The notes under the pieces: generated by a model
Told to the model about the DNA's origin: nothing
The model's database searches: none
What the model saw: only the letters and a program-made list of their open reading frames with translations
In this document: positions 1-8,546 of the stretch, in pieces
Numbering within the stretch: the first letter of the stretch is position 1
Layout: every line of letters begins with the position of its first letter
Position numbers and translations under genes: made by a program
Origin: JAUIAI01 sp049680625
GTDB lineage: Bacteria > Pseudomonadota > Gammaproteobacteria > Burkholderiales > Burkholderiaceae_E
Assembly (NCBI GenBank): GCA_049680625.1
Contig: JBAUID010000012.1
Coordinates: 1-20,373, forward strand
Direction: 5' to 3'
Length of the DNA stretch: 20,373 bases

Positions 1-1081
1 ACAAAAACCGAATCACCCCACCTTTAAGAAACAAGACACTCAGAATCAACGCAATGCCAAAAGGCAAATGCCAGTGAATCGCAAAGTGTTGCCATGCCTC
101 GGGCAGAACCAAGTGCATCAGCGATTCAAGCACTTCTTCGAGCACCAGGAACAAGACCGCACCCAGGACCGGGCCAAAAATCAGCCCTGTACCGCCCAGG
201 ATCACCATGAACATCAGTTCACCGGAACGGGTCCAGTCCATCATTTCGGGCGAAATAAAGCCGGTAAAGTTGCCAAGCAGGGCACCGGCATAGGCACACA
301 TTGCCCCCGATATCACATACGCCACCAGACGATACGGATACGGCCCGTAACCAATGGCTGACATCCGCTGCTCATTGCCCTTGGCGCCTTGTAGCAACAG
401 GCCAAAGCGCGAGTTCACCAATCGGTAAACAATATACAAAACCACAACCAGAGAGATCCAGCACCAGACGAACAAATGCAGATTCTCACTCAGGTCCAGC
501 CAGGCGAACCGCTCGCTGAGGGGCACTTCGGACCTGTTATAGATAACCAGGCCATCGTCGCCGCCATACTCCTCAATGGAGACTATCGCGTAAAACATCA
601 TCTGCGCAAACGCCATCGTGATCATGATGAAGTGAACGCCGCGTGTCCGCAACGAAATAGCCCCGGTGATCAGTGCAAACAGTCCGCCAGCGACCAGGGC
701 ATAAAACAAGTGCCAGATAGCACTAAATTCATCATGATGTGCGGGGATACCAACCGCATAAGCGCCAATACCGATAAATGCCGCATGACCAAAACTGATC
801 AAGCCCCCGAAACCAAGGATAAAGTTCAGGCTGACAGCAGCAATCGCCAGAATGACCATTCGGGTGGCAAGATCGAGCCAGAACTCGTTGCCGTTGAAAT
901 ACGCATAAACCGGCAGGCCTAACAGCGCCAGCATCAGCACACTGTTGATGATGCGCGCCCGTACCGTGCGCCCCAGAAAACTGGGATGTTCCGTAAGCGG
1001 GCCAGATTCGCTACCCGACCGGCTGCCGGAGTGGGTAACAGATTCACCAGTGTTGATGAGATCACCTGAATTCGTTGCCAT
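1..1081 (-). CDS. livM: Branched-chain amino acid type ABC transporter permease LivM (partial, runs off left edge)
   Basis: This is one of the two inner-membrane permeases of a HAAT-family (Liv-type) importer for branched-chain amino acids or related amides and acids. The frame is open from an ATG at 1081-1079 to the window edge, so about 360 codons are seen and the C-terminus is missing. The first ~35 residues are polar and Ser/Gly-rich, and membrane segments follow. The family-typical stretch GGLISFGHAAFIGIGAYAVG lies near residue 95. The cytoplasmic coupling-type loop with GLLLQGAKGNEQRMSAIGY is present, followed by the conserved C-terminal GGTGLIFGPVLGA segment. The start ATG shares one base with the livH stop codon (TGATG), so translation is probably coupled. 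The substrate cannot be read from the sequence. The polar N-terminal extension is longer than in many LivM proteins. Confidence 0.93.
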   Translation of the reverse strand, partial: MATNSGDLINTGESVTHSGSRSGSESGPLTEHPSFLGRTVRARIINSVLMLALLGLPVYAYFNGNEFWLDLATRMVILAIAAVSLNFILGFGGLISFGHAAFIGIGAYAVGIPAHHDEFSAIWHLFYALVAGGLFALITGAISLRTRGVHFIMITMAFAQMMFYAIVSIEEYGGDDGLVIYNRSEVPLSERFAWLDLSENLHLFVWCWISLVVVLYIVYRLVNSRFGLLLQGAKGNEQRMSAIGYGPYPYRLVAYVISGAMCAYAGALLGNFTGFISPEMMDWTRSGELMFMVILGGTGLIFGPVLGAVLFLVLEEVLESLMHLVLPEAWQHFAIHWHLPFGIALILSVLFLKGGVIRFL

Positions 1082-2019
1082 CAGCGTGTCCTCGGCGGAA
1101 ACAAGCCTTGCGGGCGAAACACAAGAACGGCCGCCATCAGCAGGTAAATCAACATGGCCGAAACCGCTGGCGCCGAGGTTTCTGCAGCCTGCACGCTCAT
1201 GAATAATTTGAACACATCATCAAGGTATGAGCGGCCCAGAGTATCGATCAGGCCAATAATCAACGCCGCGATAAACGCCCCTTTAATAGAACCAATGCCG
1301 CCAATAATAATTACGACAAAGGCCGTGATAATTATTTCGTTACCCATACCAATGGTGGCTTCGGTAATCGGTGCAATCAACATGCCGGCGATGCCGGCAA
1401 GGGCGGCCCCCAGCGCAAAAACAAGGGCAAACAACATTTGAATATTCACACCAAGCGCACTGATCATTACCCGATTTGACGCCCCGGCACGTATACGCAT
1501 GCCCAATCGGGTATGGCTAACCAGTAAATAAAGCCCAAGCGCAATCAACAGCCCAACAGAAATGATCAGAATCCGATAAGTTGGGAACACAACGCTGCCA
1601 AAGAGCGGGACTTGTCCATTAAGAGCCCGGGGCAATGGCACAGACATGCCTTCGGCACCAAAAATCATGTGGGCAAGGGTATCGAAAATTAAGATCAGAC
1701 CAAAAGTTGCCAGGACGTGTTCCAGATGATCACGGGCATACAGGTGGCGCACGATCACAAACTCCGTTAGCAAGCCCACCAGCGCTGTTACCGGTATTGC
1801 TATCGCCATACCAAGCACAAACGAATCGAAATAAATAGTGGACGCCGCACAGACCAACGCACCAAGCATATAAAACGCACCGTGGGCAAGATTGATGAAA
1901 TCCATGATGCCAAAGGTCAGGGTCAGACCGGCAGACAGCAGGAACAACAAGATGCCCAACTGCAATCCGTTAAGCAGCTGCGTAATCAGTAAAGCCCAGT
2001 CAACTATCGAGGCGTCCAT
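1081..2019 (-). CDS. livH: Branched-chain amino acid type ABC transporter permease LivH
   Basis: This 312-residue polytopic inner-membrane protein is the second permease of the Liv-type importer and pairs with LivM. It is hydrophobic throughout, with about eight predicted membrane spans. It carries the family hallmark LTFGIMDFINLAHGAFYMLG at about residues 33-52 and the GMRIRAGASNRVMISALGVN loop at about 173-192, which faces the ATPase in this family. The length matches typical LivH (about 290-310). The start is an ATG at 2019 with only a weak upstream purine stretch (GATGAGA). It follows the binding-protein gene after a 115-bp gap that holds a strong palindrome, and it overlaps livM by one base. 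Substrate is unknown. Confidence 0.95.
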   Translation of the reverse strand: MDASIVDWALLITQLLNGLQLGILLFLLSAGLTLTFGIMDFINLAHGAFYMLGALVCAASTIYFDSFVLGMAIAIPVTALVGLLTEFVIVRHLYARDHLEHVLATFGLILIFDTLAHMIFGAEGMSVPLPRALNGQVPLFGSVVFPTYRILIISVGLLIALGLYLLVSHTRLGMRIRAGASNRVMISALGVNIQMLFALVFALGAALAGIAGMLIAPITEATIGMGNEIIITAFVVIIIGGIGSIKGAFIAALIIGLIDTLGRSYLDDVFKLFMSVQAAETSAPAVSAMLIYLLMAAVLVFRPQGLFPPRTR

Positions 2020-2091
2020 AGTTGTCTCATCAATTGATAAAAAGGTAGCCGCACCAAAAGCTATCGCCGATGCGAGTAAGGAGTTGATGCA

Positions 2092-2118
2092 ACAAGGGCC
2101 GGCATTGCCGGCCCTTGT
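2092..2118 (-). promoter_or_regulatory. Strong palindrome between the binding-protein gene and livH (attenuator or mRNA 3'-end stabiliser)
   Basis: A perfect inverted repeat with 13-base arms (ACAAGGGCCGGCA and its complement) around one central base sits 16 bases after the binding-protein stop codon. In RNA it would form a long GC-rich hairpin with a small loop. No run of U follows on the minus strand, so it is not a textbook intrinsic terminator. In binding-protein-dependent transporter operons such hairpins commonly protect the binding-protein mRNA or allow partial read-through, which makes more binding protein than permease. That role is inferred here. Confidence 0.7.
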
Positions 2119-2134
2119 GTCACCTATTAGCCAG

Positions 2135-3319
2135 TTACATCTTGCAGTCTTTGGCGTACGGATCCTGATGGTTCTTGAAAACAGTCTTCACTGTCTTCGT
2201 TGTCCACGCACCGTCTTTGTCGGCAACGACTTCGCGCAGGTAGAAGTTCTGAATCGGGAAGTGGTTATTGCCGACCGTGTACTTGCCACGCACCGAATCG
2301 TAGTTAGCGGCTTTCAACGCGTTGCGTAAGCCATCTTTGTTACTCATATCACCTTTGACCGCGTCAACGGCGCTCTTAATCAGCATGATCGCGTCATAAG
2401 ACTGGGCCGCATAGAACGACGGGTAGGTACCGTACTGGGCTTTAAAGTGGGCAACAAATTTTTGATTCGCCGCGTTTTGAAGGTCGGGAGACCAGAACTG
2501 CGTGAACTTGGCACCCATCACCCCGTCCATCTTGGCATCTTGCAATCGGGGCAGCGCCAGTGCGTCAATAGTAAAAGTGCTGTAGAGCGGCAACTTACCG
2601 CGCAACCCGGCTTGCTGGTATTGCTTAATGAATGCCGGGCCTGCTTTACCCGGGTAGAAGATAAACAAGCCGTCGGCGCCGGACGCCTTGGCTTTGGCCA
2701 GTTCAGCTGAGAAATCAAGCTGGGCATCTTTGCCCCACTTGGTCATGTCTTTGCCGACAATCTTGCCTTTGAAAGTCCGCTCAACGCCAGCAACCATGTT
2801 CTTGCCTGCGGCGTAGTTCGGCGCCATGACATAAAGCGACTTCACGCCTTCCTGGTTCAGTACTTCTCCCATGGCCATGGTGGTCTGGTCGTTTTGCCAG
2901 CTGGTCGAAAAGAAGTCCTTGTTGCAGTCTTTGCCCGCAAGCTGTGACGGACCGGCATTGGCAGAAATCAGAAACGGCCCCTGGCCCAGCACCGAACGGC
3001 TTGAAGCCAGCAACACGTGTGACCAGATGAATCCCGTCACAAAATCAACTTTGTCCTGTTTAACCAGTTTGTCCGTTTGCTGCTTACCAATTTCCGGTTT
3101 GAATCCATCGTCTTCAAAAATTATTTCAGCCGGTAGTCCGCCCATTTTGCCGCCGATATGTTCCATCGCCAGGTTGGCGGCGTTTTGCATATCTTTGCCA
3201 ATTGCGCCCGCGCCGGTGGTCAGCGTGGTGACAAACCCAATTTTTACCTTGTCAGCAGCCTGAACCGGCGCTGTTATCATCGCGGCCAGGGTCAGCCCGG
3301 CCAGTGTACGAATCATCAT
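2135..3319 (-). CDS. livK: Liv-type ABC transporter periplasmic substrate-binding protein
   Basis: This is the periplasmic (type I fold) binding protein that delivers ligand to the LivHM permease. The start is chosen at the ATG at 3319, because GGAGGAG lies just upstream; a longer in-frame start at 3361 lacks this. The protein is 394 residues. Residues 1-22 form a signal peptide (charged MMIR, hydrophobic core, cleavage after PVQA). The mature protein begins ADKVKIGFVTTLTTGAGAIG, typical of Peripla_BP_6 / LivJ-LivK proteins. FEDDGFKPEIG and a YDAIMLIKSAVD segment in the C-terminal lobe are also family-like. Two cysteines (in KDCNKDFF and the C-terminal DCKM) could form a disulfide. The ligand could be a branched-chain amino acid, an amide or an organic acid; the sequence does not decide. 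Confidence 0.93.
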   Translation of the reverse strand: MMIRTLAGLTLAAMITAPVQAADKVKIGFVTTLTTGAGAIGKDMQNAANLAMEHIGGKMGGLPAEIIFEDDGFKPEIGKQQTDKLVKQDKVDFVTGFIWSHVLLASSRSVLGQGPFLISANAGPSQLAGKDCNKDFFSTSWQNDQTTMAMGEVLNQEGVKSLYVMAPNYAAGKNMVAGVERTFKGKIVGKDMTKWGKDAQLDFSAELAKAKASGADGLFIFYPGKAGPAFIKQYQQAGLRGKLPLYSTFTIDALALPRLQDAKMDGVMGAKFTQFWSPDLQNAANQKFVAHFKAQYGTYPSFYAAQSYDAIMLIKSAVDAVKGDMSNKDGLRNALKAANYDSVRGKYTVGNNHFPIQNFYLREVVADKDGAWTTKTVKTVFKNHQDPYAKDCKM

Positions 3320-3472
3320 GGGTACTCCTCCTTGATTTTCTTGAACTCTATGTGCCTGCAATATATTACCGGTGCGAAACAGGTTCAGGCGCTATGGTAC
3401 AGCCCTTAAACCGTGAAACAAGTACCGGCACCAGCTTACTGTATTTGTCGCCGGGTTTTGGGCAGAGAATCA

Positions 3473-3880
3473 TTACGGCAGGTATTCGGAGACTTCAACC
3501 AAATTCTTGTCCGGGTCCCGAAAGTACACGGAACGTATCGGCCCCAGGGCTCCCTGCCGGCCTACCGGCCCGGATTCTATCGGCACCGACTCGTGGTTCA
3601 GGTGGGCGATGAAATCTTCAAGCGGCCCGCTGGCGATCAGACAAAAATCGCCAGCACCCCGGGTTGGGCTGCCCGCTTTGGTTGGTGTTTCGGTGGCATC
3701 GTCCTGCAGGTTGATCTTTACCTGGCCAAAGCGCAGCGCATGACGGGGCTGGCCTTCGGGCCCCCGGAAAAACTCGGCTTCAAAACCAAGCACACGCTCG
3801 TAAAACGCGGTGGCCACGGCAATATCAGCAACCGTCAACACAATATGGTCAATCCGATCGGCAAAACACTGGCGACTCAT
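3473..3880 (-). CDS. VOC-family (glyoxalase/bleomycin resistance/dioxygenase) protein
   Basis: This is a small cytosolic protein of 135 residues with one vicinal-oxygen-chelate module pair (two beta-alpha-beta-beta-beta repeats). Features seen are the N-terminal IDHIVLTVADIAVATAFYER (metal-ligand candidate His12), the mid-protein AGDFCLIA strand, and the C-terminal RSVYFRDPDKNLVEVSEY with candidate ligand Glu129. The family includes glyoxalase I, extradiol dioxygenases and fosfomycin or bleomycin resistance proteins, and the sequence alone does not tell which reaction applies. The ATG at 3880 has GGAG nine bases upstream. It lies 29 bp after the dxs stop on the same strand, so it is probably the last gene of the xseB-ispA-dxs operon. 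Confidence 0.88.
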   Translation of the reverse strand: MSRQCFADRIDHIVLTVADIAVATAFYERVLGFEAEFFRGPEGQPRHALRFGQVKINLQDDATETPTKAGSPTRGAGDFCLIASGPLEDFIAHLNHESVPIESGPVGRQGALGPIRSVYFRDPDKNLVEVSEYLP

Positions 3881-3909
3881 AAAAACAAACTCCGATATTC
3901 ACACATCAT

Positions 3910-5922
3910 TCAGGCCCGCCGCGAAACTAACCTCGGACCGGCCGACGATGAATCGTCAGGGCCACGCGGTTCTTGTAGTGCTGACTCGAGGCCCGCTGCG
4001 TCAAACAGGTGGCCAAAGCGGGCCCTGACCTGACGCTCGATACCAGTGGCGTCCAGACCGGCTAACGCCAGCAATTCAGATTGCTCACCGTGATCAATGT
4101 TGTGATCCGGCAAACCTATTTGCAACACCGGTGTTACCAGGCCCTGGGCATGCATCGATTCGATGACTGCACTGCCCGCCCCACCCATGACTACATGTTC
4201 TTCAACTGTCACCAGTGCGTCGTGGCTTTGCGCCATGCGGGCAATCATTTCCCGATCAATCGGTTTAACAAATCGCATGTTCACGACGGTTGCATCAAGC
4301 GACTGCGCAACAGCCATCACTGCCGGTAACACGGTACCAAAAGACAAGAACGCAATTCGCTTGCCCTCACGGCGCAGTTTCGCCCTACCCCACGGCAGGT
4401 TCACCAGGTCTTTCTTGACCGCAACCCCGGCCCCCGAGCCGCGCGGATAGCGTACCGATGTTGGCCCGTCGTGTTGAAACGCGGTGTACAACATTTGGCG
4501 GCATTCGTTTTCGTCACTTGGTGCCAGCACCGCCATGTTTGGCAGGCAACGCATAAACGCGTAGTCGTAACCACCAACATGGGTTGCACCATCAGCCCCG
4601 ACCAAACCCGCACGGTCCAGCGCAAACACAACCGGCAGGTTTTGAAGCGCCACATCGTGAACCACTTGATCAAATCCGCGCTGCAAAAAGGTACTGTAAA
4701 TGGCAACCACTGGCTTGAGGCCCTGGCTGGCAATACCGGCGGCAAACGTTACCGCGTGTTGCTCGGCGATACCCACGTCAAAATAACGCTCCGGGAAGCG
4801 CCGTTCAAATTCCACCAGCCCTGACCCCTCACGCATTGCCGGGGTAATGGCAACCAGGCGATCGTCCAGCGCGGCCATGTCGCAAACCCAGTCCGAGAAA
4901 ACATCGGTGAACTTGACCCGCTTCGGAGCGCTTGATTTCACGATCCCTTCAGCAAGGTCAAATTTTGGCGGTCCGTGATACGAGACCGGATCAGCCTCGG
5001 CTTTTTTGTAACCCTGCCCCTTGCGGGTGACTATATGCAAGAACTGCGGGCCATGCAGATGGCGCAGGTTTTCCAGGGTAGGCACTAGAACGCTCAAGTC
5101 ATGACCGTCAATCGGGCCAACATAATTCAGGCCAAACTCTTCGAACAGTGTGCCCGGTGCCACCATGCCCTTGGCATGCTCTTCAATCTTGCGCGCCAGC
5201 TCCAGTACCGGCGGCACCTGGGCAAATACCGCCCGCCCCATCCCTTTAACCTGGGAATACAAGCGGCCCGACAACAGTCGCGCCAGATAGTGATTCAGCG
5301 CGCCGACTGCCGGTGAGATCGACATCTCGTTGTCATTCAGAATGACCAGCAGATCAATATCTTTCGTGACCCCGGCATTGTTCATCGCTTCAAAAGCCAT
5401 GCCCGCACTCATCGCACCATCACCAATAACGGCCACATGGCGACGACGGTCTTTGCCCTTGTTCTCACCTTTGTTCCGTGAGGCAACGGCCATACCCAGC
5501 GCTGCCGAAATCGACGTTGATGAATGCGCCGTGCCAAAGGTGTCGTATTCAGACTCCGACCGGCGGGGAAACCCACTGATGCCATCGAGTTGGCGCAGGC
5601 CGCCCATTTGCTCACGACGCCCGGTCAGAATTTTGTGCGGATAACTCTGGTGGCCTACATCCCAGACCAGTTGATCGCGGGGTGTATTAAATATGTAGTG
5701 CAGCGCAATACTTAATTCCACGGTACCCAGGTTACTCGACAAGTGCCCACCGGTCTTGGAGACAGAGTCCAGGATGTACTGGCGCAACTCGTCAGCCAGT
5801 TGCGGCAATTGATCGCGCTTCAGGCGTCGCAGCTCTTGTGGAAAATTAACGTTTTCCAGCAATCTTGGCAGTGGCTGCGATGAGGCATTGGCTAAATCGG
5901 GGCTCGGCTGCTTGTCAGGCAT
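3910..5922 (-). CDS. dxs: 1-deoxy-D-xylulose-5-phosphate synthase
   Basis: This is the thiamine-diphosphate enzyme that condenses pyruvate and glyceraldehyde 3-phosphate to DXP, the first step of the MEP isoprenoid pathway, also feeding thiamine and pyridoxal synthesis. The protein has 670 residues, longer than the usual ~620. The excess is a ~16-residue polar N-terminus and a polar C-terminal tail. Seen motifs are SKTGGHLSSNLGTVEL (55-70), the ThDP/Mg site GDGAMSAGMAFEAMNNAG with ILNDNEMSIS (about 167-203), and the transketolase-type DVGIAEQHAVTFAAG with the catalytic Glu. The C-terminal transketolase domain has VTVEEHVVMGGAGSAV. The ATG at 5922 is preceded by CGGAGAA. It lies 18 bp after ispA, whose product acts later in the same pathway. 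Confidence 0.98.
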   Translation of the reverse strand: MPDKQPSPDLANASSQPLPRLLENVNFPQELRRLKRDQLPQLADELRQYILDSVSKTGGHLSSNLGTVELSIALHYIFNTPRDQLVWDVGHQSYPHKILTGRREQMGGLRQLDGISGFPRRSESEYDTFGTAHSSTSISAALGMAVASRNKGENKGKDRRRHVAVIGDGAMSAGMAFEAMNNAGVTKDIDLLVILNDNEMSISPAVGALNHYLARLLSGRLYSQVKGMGRAVFAQVPPVLELARKIEEHAKGMVAPGTLFEEFGLNYVGPIDGHDLSVLVPTLENLRHLHGPQFLHIVTRKGQGYKKAEADPVSYHGPPKFDLAEGIVKSSAPKRVKFTDVFSDWVCDMAALDDRLVAITPAMREGSGLVEFERRFPERYFDVGIAEQHAVTFAAGIASQGLKPVVAIYSTFLQRGFDQVVHDVALQNLPVVFALDRAGLVGADGATHVGGYDYAFMRCLPNMAVLAPSDENECRQMLYTAFQHDGPTSVRYPRGSGAGVAVKKDLVNLPWGRAKLRREGKRIAFLSFGTVLPAVMAVAQSLDATVVNMRFVKPIDREMIARMAQSHDALVTVEEHVVMGGAGSAVIESMHAQGLVTPVLQIGLPDHNIDHGEQSELLALAGLDATGIERQVRARFGHLFDAAGLESALQEPRGPDDSSSAGPRLVSRRA

Positions 5923-5940
5923 CGTAATTCTCCGGAGAAA

Positions 5941-6858
5941 TCAGTGTTTACGCAGGACAATCAGTCCGGCGATATCCCGCAAGCGCTGTGCCTGTGGTCC
6001 GTAGGGTTCAATTGCTGCGAGCGCCGTCTCATGCAGCTCCCCGGCCAGTGCCCGTGAGGGCTCCAGTCCAATAACAGAGACATAAGTCGGTTTGTTGGCG
6101 GCGGCGTCTTTGCCCGCTGTTTTGCCCAGGGTAGCGGAATCGGCTTCAACATCCAGAATGTCATCAACCACCTGAAAAGCCAGGCCTATTGCACGGGCAA
6201 AGGCGTCGAAGGCTGCGGGTACGGGTTTACCCGGGCGACGAGCCATCCAGCCCAGCTGAACCGACACGTGCAACATGGCACCGGTCTTGCGCCGGTGCAT
6301 CTCTTCAAGCTGGTTGCGATTGATGTTTACCCCAACCGACATCAGGTCAATGGCCTGCCCGCCCGCCATGCCGGCCGAGCCAGCAGCCTGGCCCAGAGCG
6401 GCCAGCGCAGCCCCAACCGAAGTCACCGGCATATTTGCGAGGATCTCAAACGCCCTGGCCTGTAAAGCATCACCAACAAGCATTGCAGTCGCTTCATCGT
6501 ATTGTTTATGAACTGTCGGGCGCCCGCGGCGTAAATCGTCGTCGTCCATGCACGGCAGATCATCATGCACCAGTGAATACGCATGAATCATTTCAACCGC
6601 ACAAGCCGCGGCATCTTCAGCCTCCGCACCGATTTGAGAAATCTGCGCATCCTCACCCGCCGCCTCGGCGGCCGCATACACCAGTAACGGACGCACCCGC
6701 TTGCCAGCACCAAGGGTCGCATAACGCATCGCCTCATGCAGTTGGCCCGGCACGGCATCAGCCGGCGGCAAATACTGACCCAGGGCTGACTCACAACGGG
6801 CCAGCTGGCGATCGGTCCAGTCAGCAAATTGTTCGACCCGATTCGCAACACTGCTCAA
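5941..6858 (-). CDS. ispA: Polyprenyl diphosphate synthase (farnesyl diphosphate synthase type)
   Basis: This enzyme condenses IPP with DMAPP/GPP to give farnesyl diphosphate, the precursor of undecaprenyl phosphate, quinone tails and hopanoids. The 305-residue length fits IspA. Seen are GAGKRVRPLLVYA (51-63), the first Asp-rich motif DDLPCMD (99-105) followed by DDDLRRGRPTVH, the GGQAIDL region with MHRRKTGAM (about 187-195), and the second Asp-rich motif VDDILD (231-236). The two residues inserted in the first Asp-rich motif mark a bacterial type II FPP synthase. The start is TTG at 6858, overlapping the xseB stop as TTGA. No in-frame ATG occurs until residue 44, too late for the fold. A geranylgeranyl product cannot be excluded. 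Confidence 0.96.
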   Translation of the reverse strand: MSSVANRVEQFADWTDRQLARCESALGQYLPPADAVPGQLHEAMRYATLGAGKRVRPLLVYAAAEAAGEDAQISQIGAEAEDAAACAVEMIHAYSLVHDDLPCMDDDDLRRGRPTVHKQYDEATAMLVGDALQARAFEILANMPVTSVGAALAALGQAAGSAGMAGGQAIDLMSVGVNINRNQLEEMHRRKTGAMLHVSVQLGWMARRPGKPVPAAFDAFARAIGLAFQVVDDILDVEADSATLGKTAGKDAAANKPTYVSVIGLEPSRALAGELHETALAAIEPYGPQAQRLRDIAGLIVLRKH

Positions 6859-7172
6859 GACGATTCTCCCGACACGTCATCCGGGTTCAACGGCTTGAGC
6901 AAATTACCCTCCAACACTTTGACTTGCTGGCTGACTGAATCGAGTGCTCCGCGACACCGGGTCACGAGGGCCGCACCGCGCTGGTAAGCGGACAAAGAAT
7001 CCTGCAACGACAGCTCACCGAGTTCCATGCGCTCAACAATCCCCTCAAGCTCGTCAATCGCATCTTCAAAACTTAAATCCTGAATGCCTTCAGTGGCCAT
7101 AGCCGGCGCCATGACATCGGGATCCGCGACTTTGGCGTCAGTATCAGCAGCAGTAGCAGTTTTGCGGGGCAT
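6855..7172 (-). CDS. xseB: Exodeoxyribonuclease VII small subunit
   Basis: This is the small subunit of exonuclease VII, which binds several-fold to XseA and is needed for its single-strand nuclease activity. The chosen ATG at 7172 gives 105 residues beginning MPRKTATAADTDA, comparable to the MPKK start of the E. coli protein. A longer in-frame opening upstream reaches 7406 but has no conserved content. The conserved core DLSFEDAIDELEGIVERMEL (about 34-53) and LQDSLSAYQRGAALVTRCRGAL match the family's helical pair. The protein is ~25 residues longer than usual because of an Ala/Asp-rich N-terminal linker, so an alternative start at 7112 or 7100 is possible. The gene leads the xseB-ispA-dxs operon, an arrangement known in many proteobacteria. 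Confidence 0.93.
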   Translation of the reverse strand: MPRKTATAADTDAKVADPDVMAPAMATEGIQDLSFEDAIDELEGIVERMELGELSLQDSLSAYQRGAALVTRCRGALDSVSQQVKVLEGNLLKPLNPDDVSGESS

Positions 7173-7446
7173 TGGCGTGGGCCTGGCGGCAACTTTATAA
7201 GTAATCAGGCATTTTACGGCGAAATTGGTTGTCAGCGGGATGACCGGCTCCATCCCGACAAAAGCCAGCCGCTGCGAAGTTGGCCGGGAAAAATCCGAAG
7301 CTGCAGCGCTAAGCCTCACCTGGGTCGTCCCAGCCAATGCAAAGCGGGTTATCCTGCACGCTTGATCAACATCAGGAAATTCCGCCACCGCAAGCCATCT
7401 GCGCATTGGTGCAGGTGGGCAAAAACAATGACGGAGTCGTTGCGTT
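7173..7446. promoter_or_regulatory. Divergent intergenic region between xseB and the Rieske oxygenase gene
   Basis: This 274-bp gap must contain promoters for both divergent transcripts. On the minus strand, TTATAAAG at about 7192-7199 could be a -10 for xseB, but no convincing -35 is seen. An inverted repeat CGGGATG/CATCCCG with an 8-base loop lies at 7236-7257 and a smaller one, CTGGG/CCCAG, at 7320-7333; either could be an operator. GGAG at about 7433-7436 is the ribosome site for the oxygenase gene. No coding sequence is supported here. Confidence 0.5.
7236..7257. repeat. Inverted repeat in the xseB/oxygenase divergent promoter region
   Basis: Seven-base arms CGGGATG and CATCCCG are separated by 8 bases. 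There is no adjacent T run on either strand, so it does not look like a terminator. Its place between divergent genes suggests a regulator-binding site, but this is only inferred. Confidence 0.35.
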
Positions 7447-8544
7447 ATGTCTGACCTCAGCAGCAGGTCCGTGCTGGCAAAAACGGAGAGCCAGCTCCCA
7501 GTAACCGGTTATTTTGATGAATCCATACTTTTAAACGAAAAAAATTCTATTTTTCTGGATGGTGGCGGTTATATTGGTCACGAATTGATGGTTCCCGAGG
7601 CAGGTAACTACTACACCCTGCCCAGCGAAGGTGACGGTCGGGTGCTGATCCGGAATCAAAACGGGGTTGAATTGCTGTCCAATGTGTGTCGGCACCGGCA
7701 GTCAATTATGCTGCGCGGGCGCGGCACAACTGAAAATATCGTCTGCCCTCTGCACCGCTGGACTTACGACTTGTCGGGCCAGTTGCTGGGTGCACCGCAA
7801 TTCGCCGAGCAGCCGTGTGCCACCCTGGATACAACAACGTTACAAAACTGGCGCGGCCTGTTGTTTGACAGTCCACGAAATATTGCGGCCGACCTCGCTT
7901 CGGTTGGCCTTGAGGATGCATTCGATTTCTCCGGCTACCGCCTCGATCATGTTGAGATGCACGACTGCCATTACAACTGGAAAACCTTTCTTGAGGTGTA
8001 CCTGGAGGATTACCATGTTGGGCCGTTTCACCCAGGCCTTGGTCAGTTTGTCACCTGTGACGACTTGCATTGGACATTCGGCGAGCGGTTTTCGGTGCAA
8101 ACCGTTGGGCTGCACAAAGGTCTGCGCGAGCCTGGCACGGCAGTTTACGAAAAATGGCACGCGCAGGTGCTGGCCAGCGGCAACGGTAAACTACCGAAAT
8201 ACGGCGCCATCTGGCTGACGTATTATCCGAACATGATGCTCGAGTGGTACCCGAACGTACTAGTCGTCTCGAACTTGTACCCGGTCAGCGCGCAACGAAC
8301 AATGAATATCGTTGAGTTTTATTACCCCGAAGAATTCGTTTTGTTCGAACGCGACTTCATCGAGGCTGAACGCGCCGCCTATATGGAAACGGCGGTCGAA
8401 GACGACGAAATTGCACTGCGCATGGATGCTGGCCGCAAAGCCCTGATGCAACGCGGACTCAACCAGACAGGCCCCTACCAGAGTCCAACCGAAGACGGGA
8501 TGCGCCACTTTCATGAATTCCTTCGCCAACACGTGAACTACTAA
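7447..8544 (+). CDS. Rieske non-heme iron aromatic ring-hydroxylating-type oxygenase, alpha subunit
   Basis: This is a 365-residue cytosolic oxygenase. Residues ~30-145 form the Rieske domain with the [2Fe-2S] ligands Cys81-x-His83 and Cys100-x2-His103 (CRH and CPLHRW). The catalytic domain follows, with NWKTFLEVYLEDYHVGPFHP at 177-196 supplying His190 and His195 of the mononuclear iron site. An acidic residue in VEDDEIALRMDAG (Asp319 or Asp320) probably completes the facial triad. The C-terminal HFHEFLRQHV is also family-like. The family needs a separate reductase, not seen here. Substrates range from aromatics to quaternary amines, and none can be assigned. The ATG at 7447 has GGAG nine bases upstream. 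It is followed two bases later by a sulfurtransferase gene, so the two form an operon. Confidence 0.92.
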   Translation: MSDLSSRSVLAKTESQLPVTGYFDESILLNEKNSIFLDGGGYIGHELMVPEAGNYYTLPSEGDGRVLIRNQNGVELLSNVCRHRQSIMLRGRGTTENIVCPLHRWTYDLSGQLLGAPQFAEQPCATLDTTTLQNWRGLLFDSPRNIAADLASVGLEDAFDFSGYRLDHVEMHDCHYNWKTFLEVYLEDYHVGPFHPGLGQFVTCDDLHWTFGERFSVQTVGLHKGLREPGTAVYEKWHAQVLASGNGKLPKYGAIWLTYYPNMMLEWYPNVLVVSNLYPVSAQRTMNIVEFYYPEEFVLFERDFIEAERAAYMETAVEDDEIALRMDAGRKALMQRGLNQTGPYQSPTEDGMRHFHEFLRQHVNY

Positions 8545-8546
8545 CC

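Noticed and set aside
1..922. Several plus-strand open frames at the left edge (68-361, 301-519, 476-922).
   Set aside because: They are antisense to the LivM reading frame, which is continuous and carries family motifs.
7173..7406. N-terminal extension of XseB by 78 codons.
   Set aside because: XseB proteins are about 80 residues; the extension has no family content and covers the divergent promoter region.
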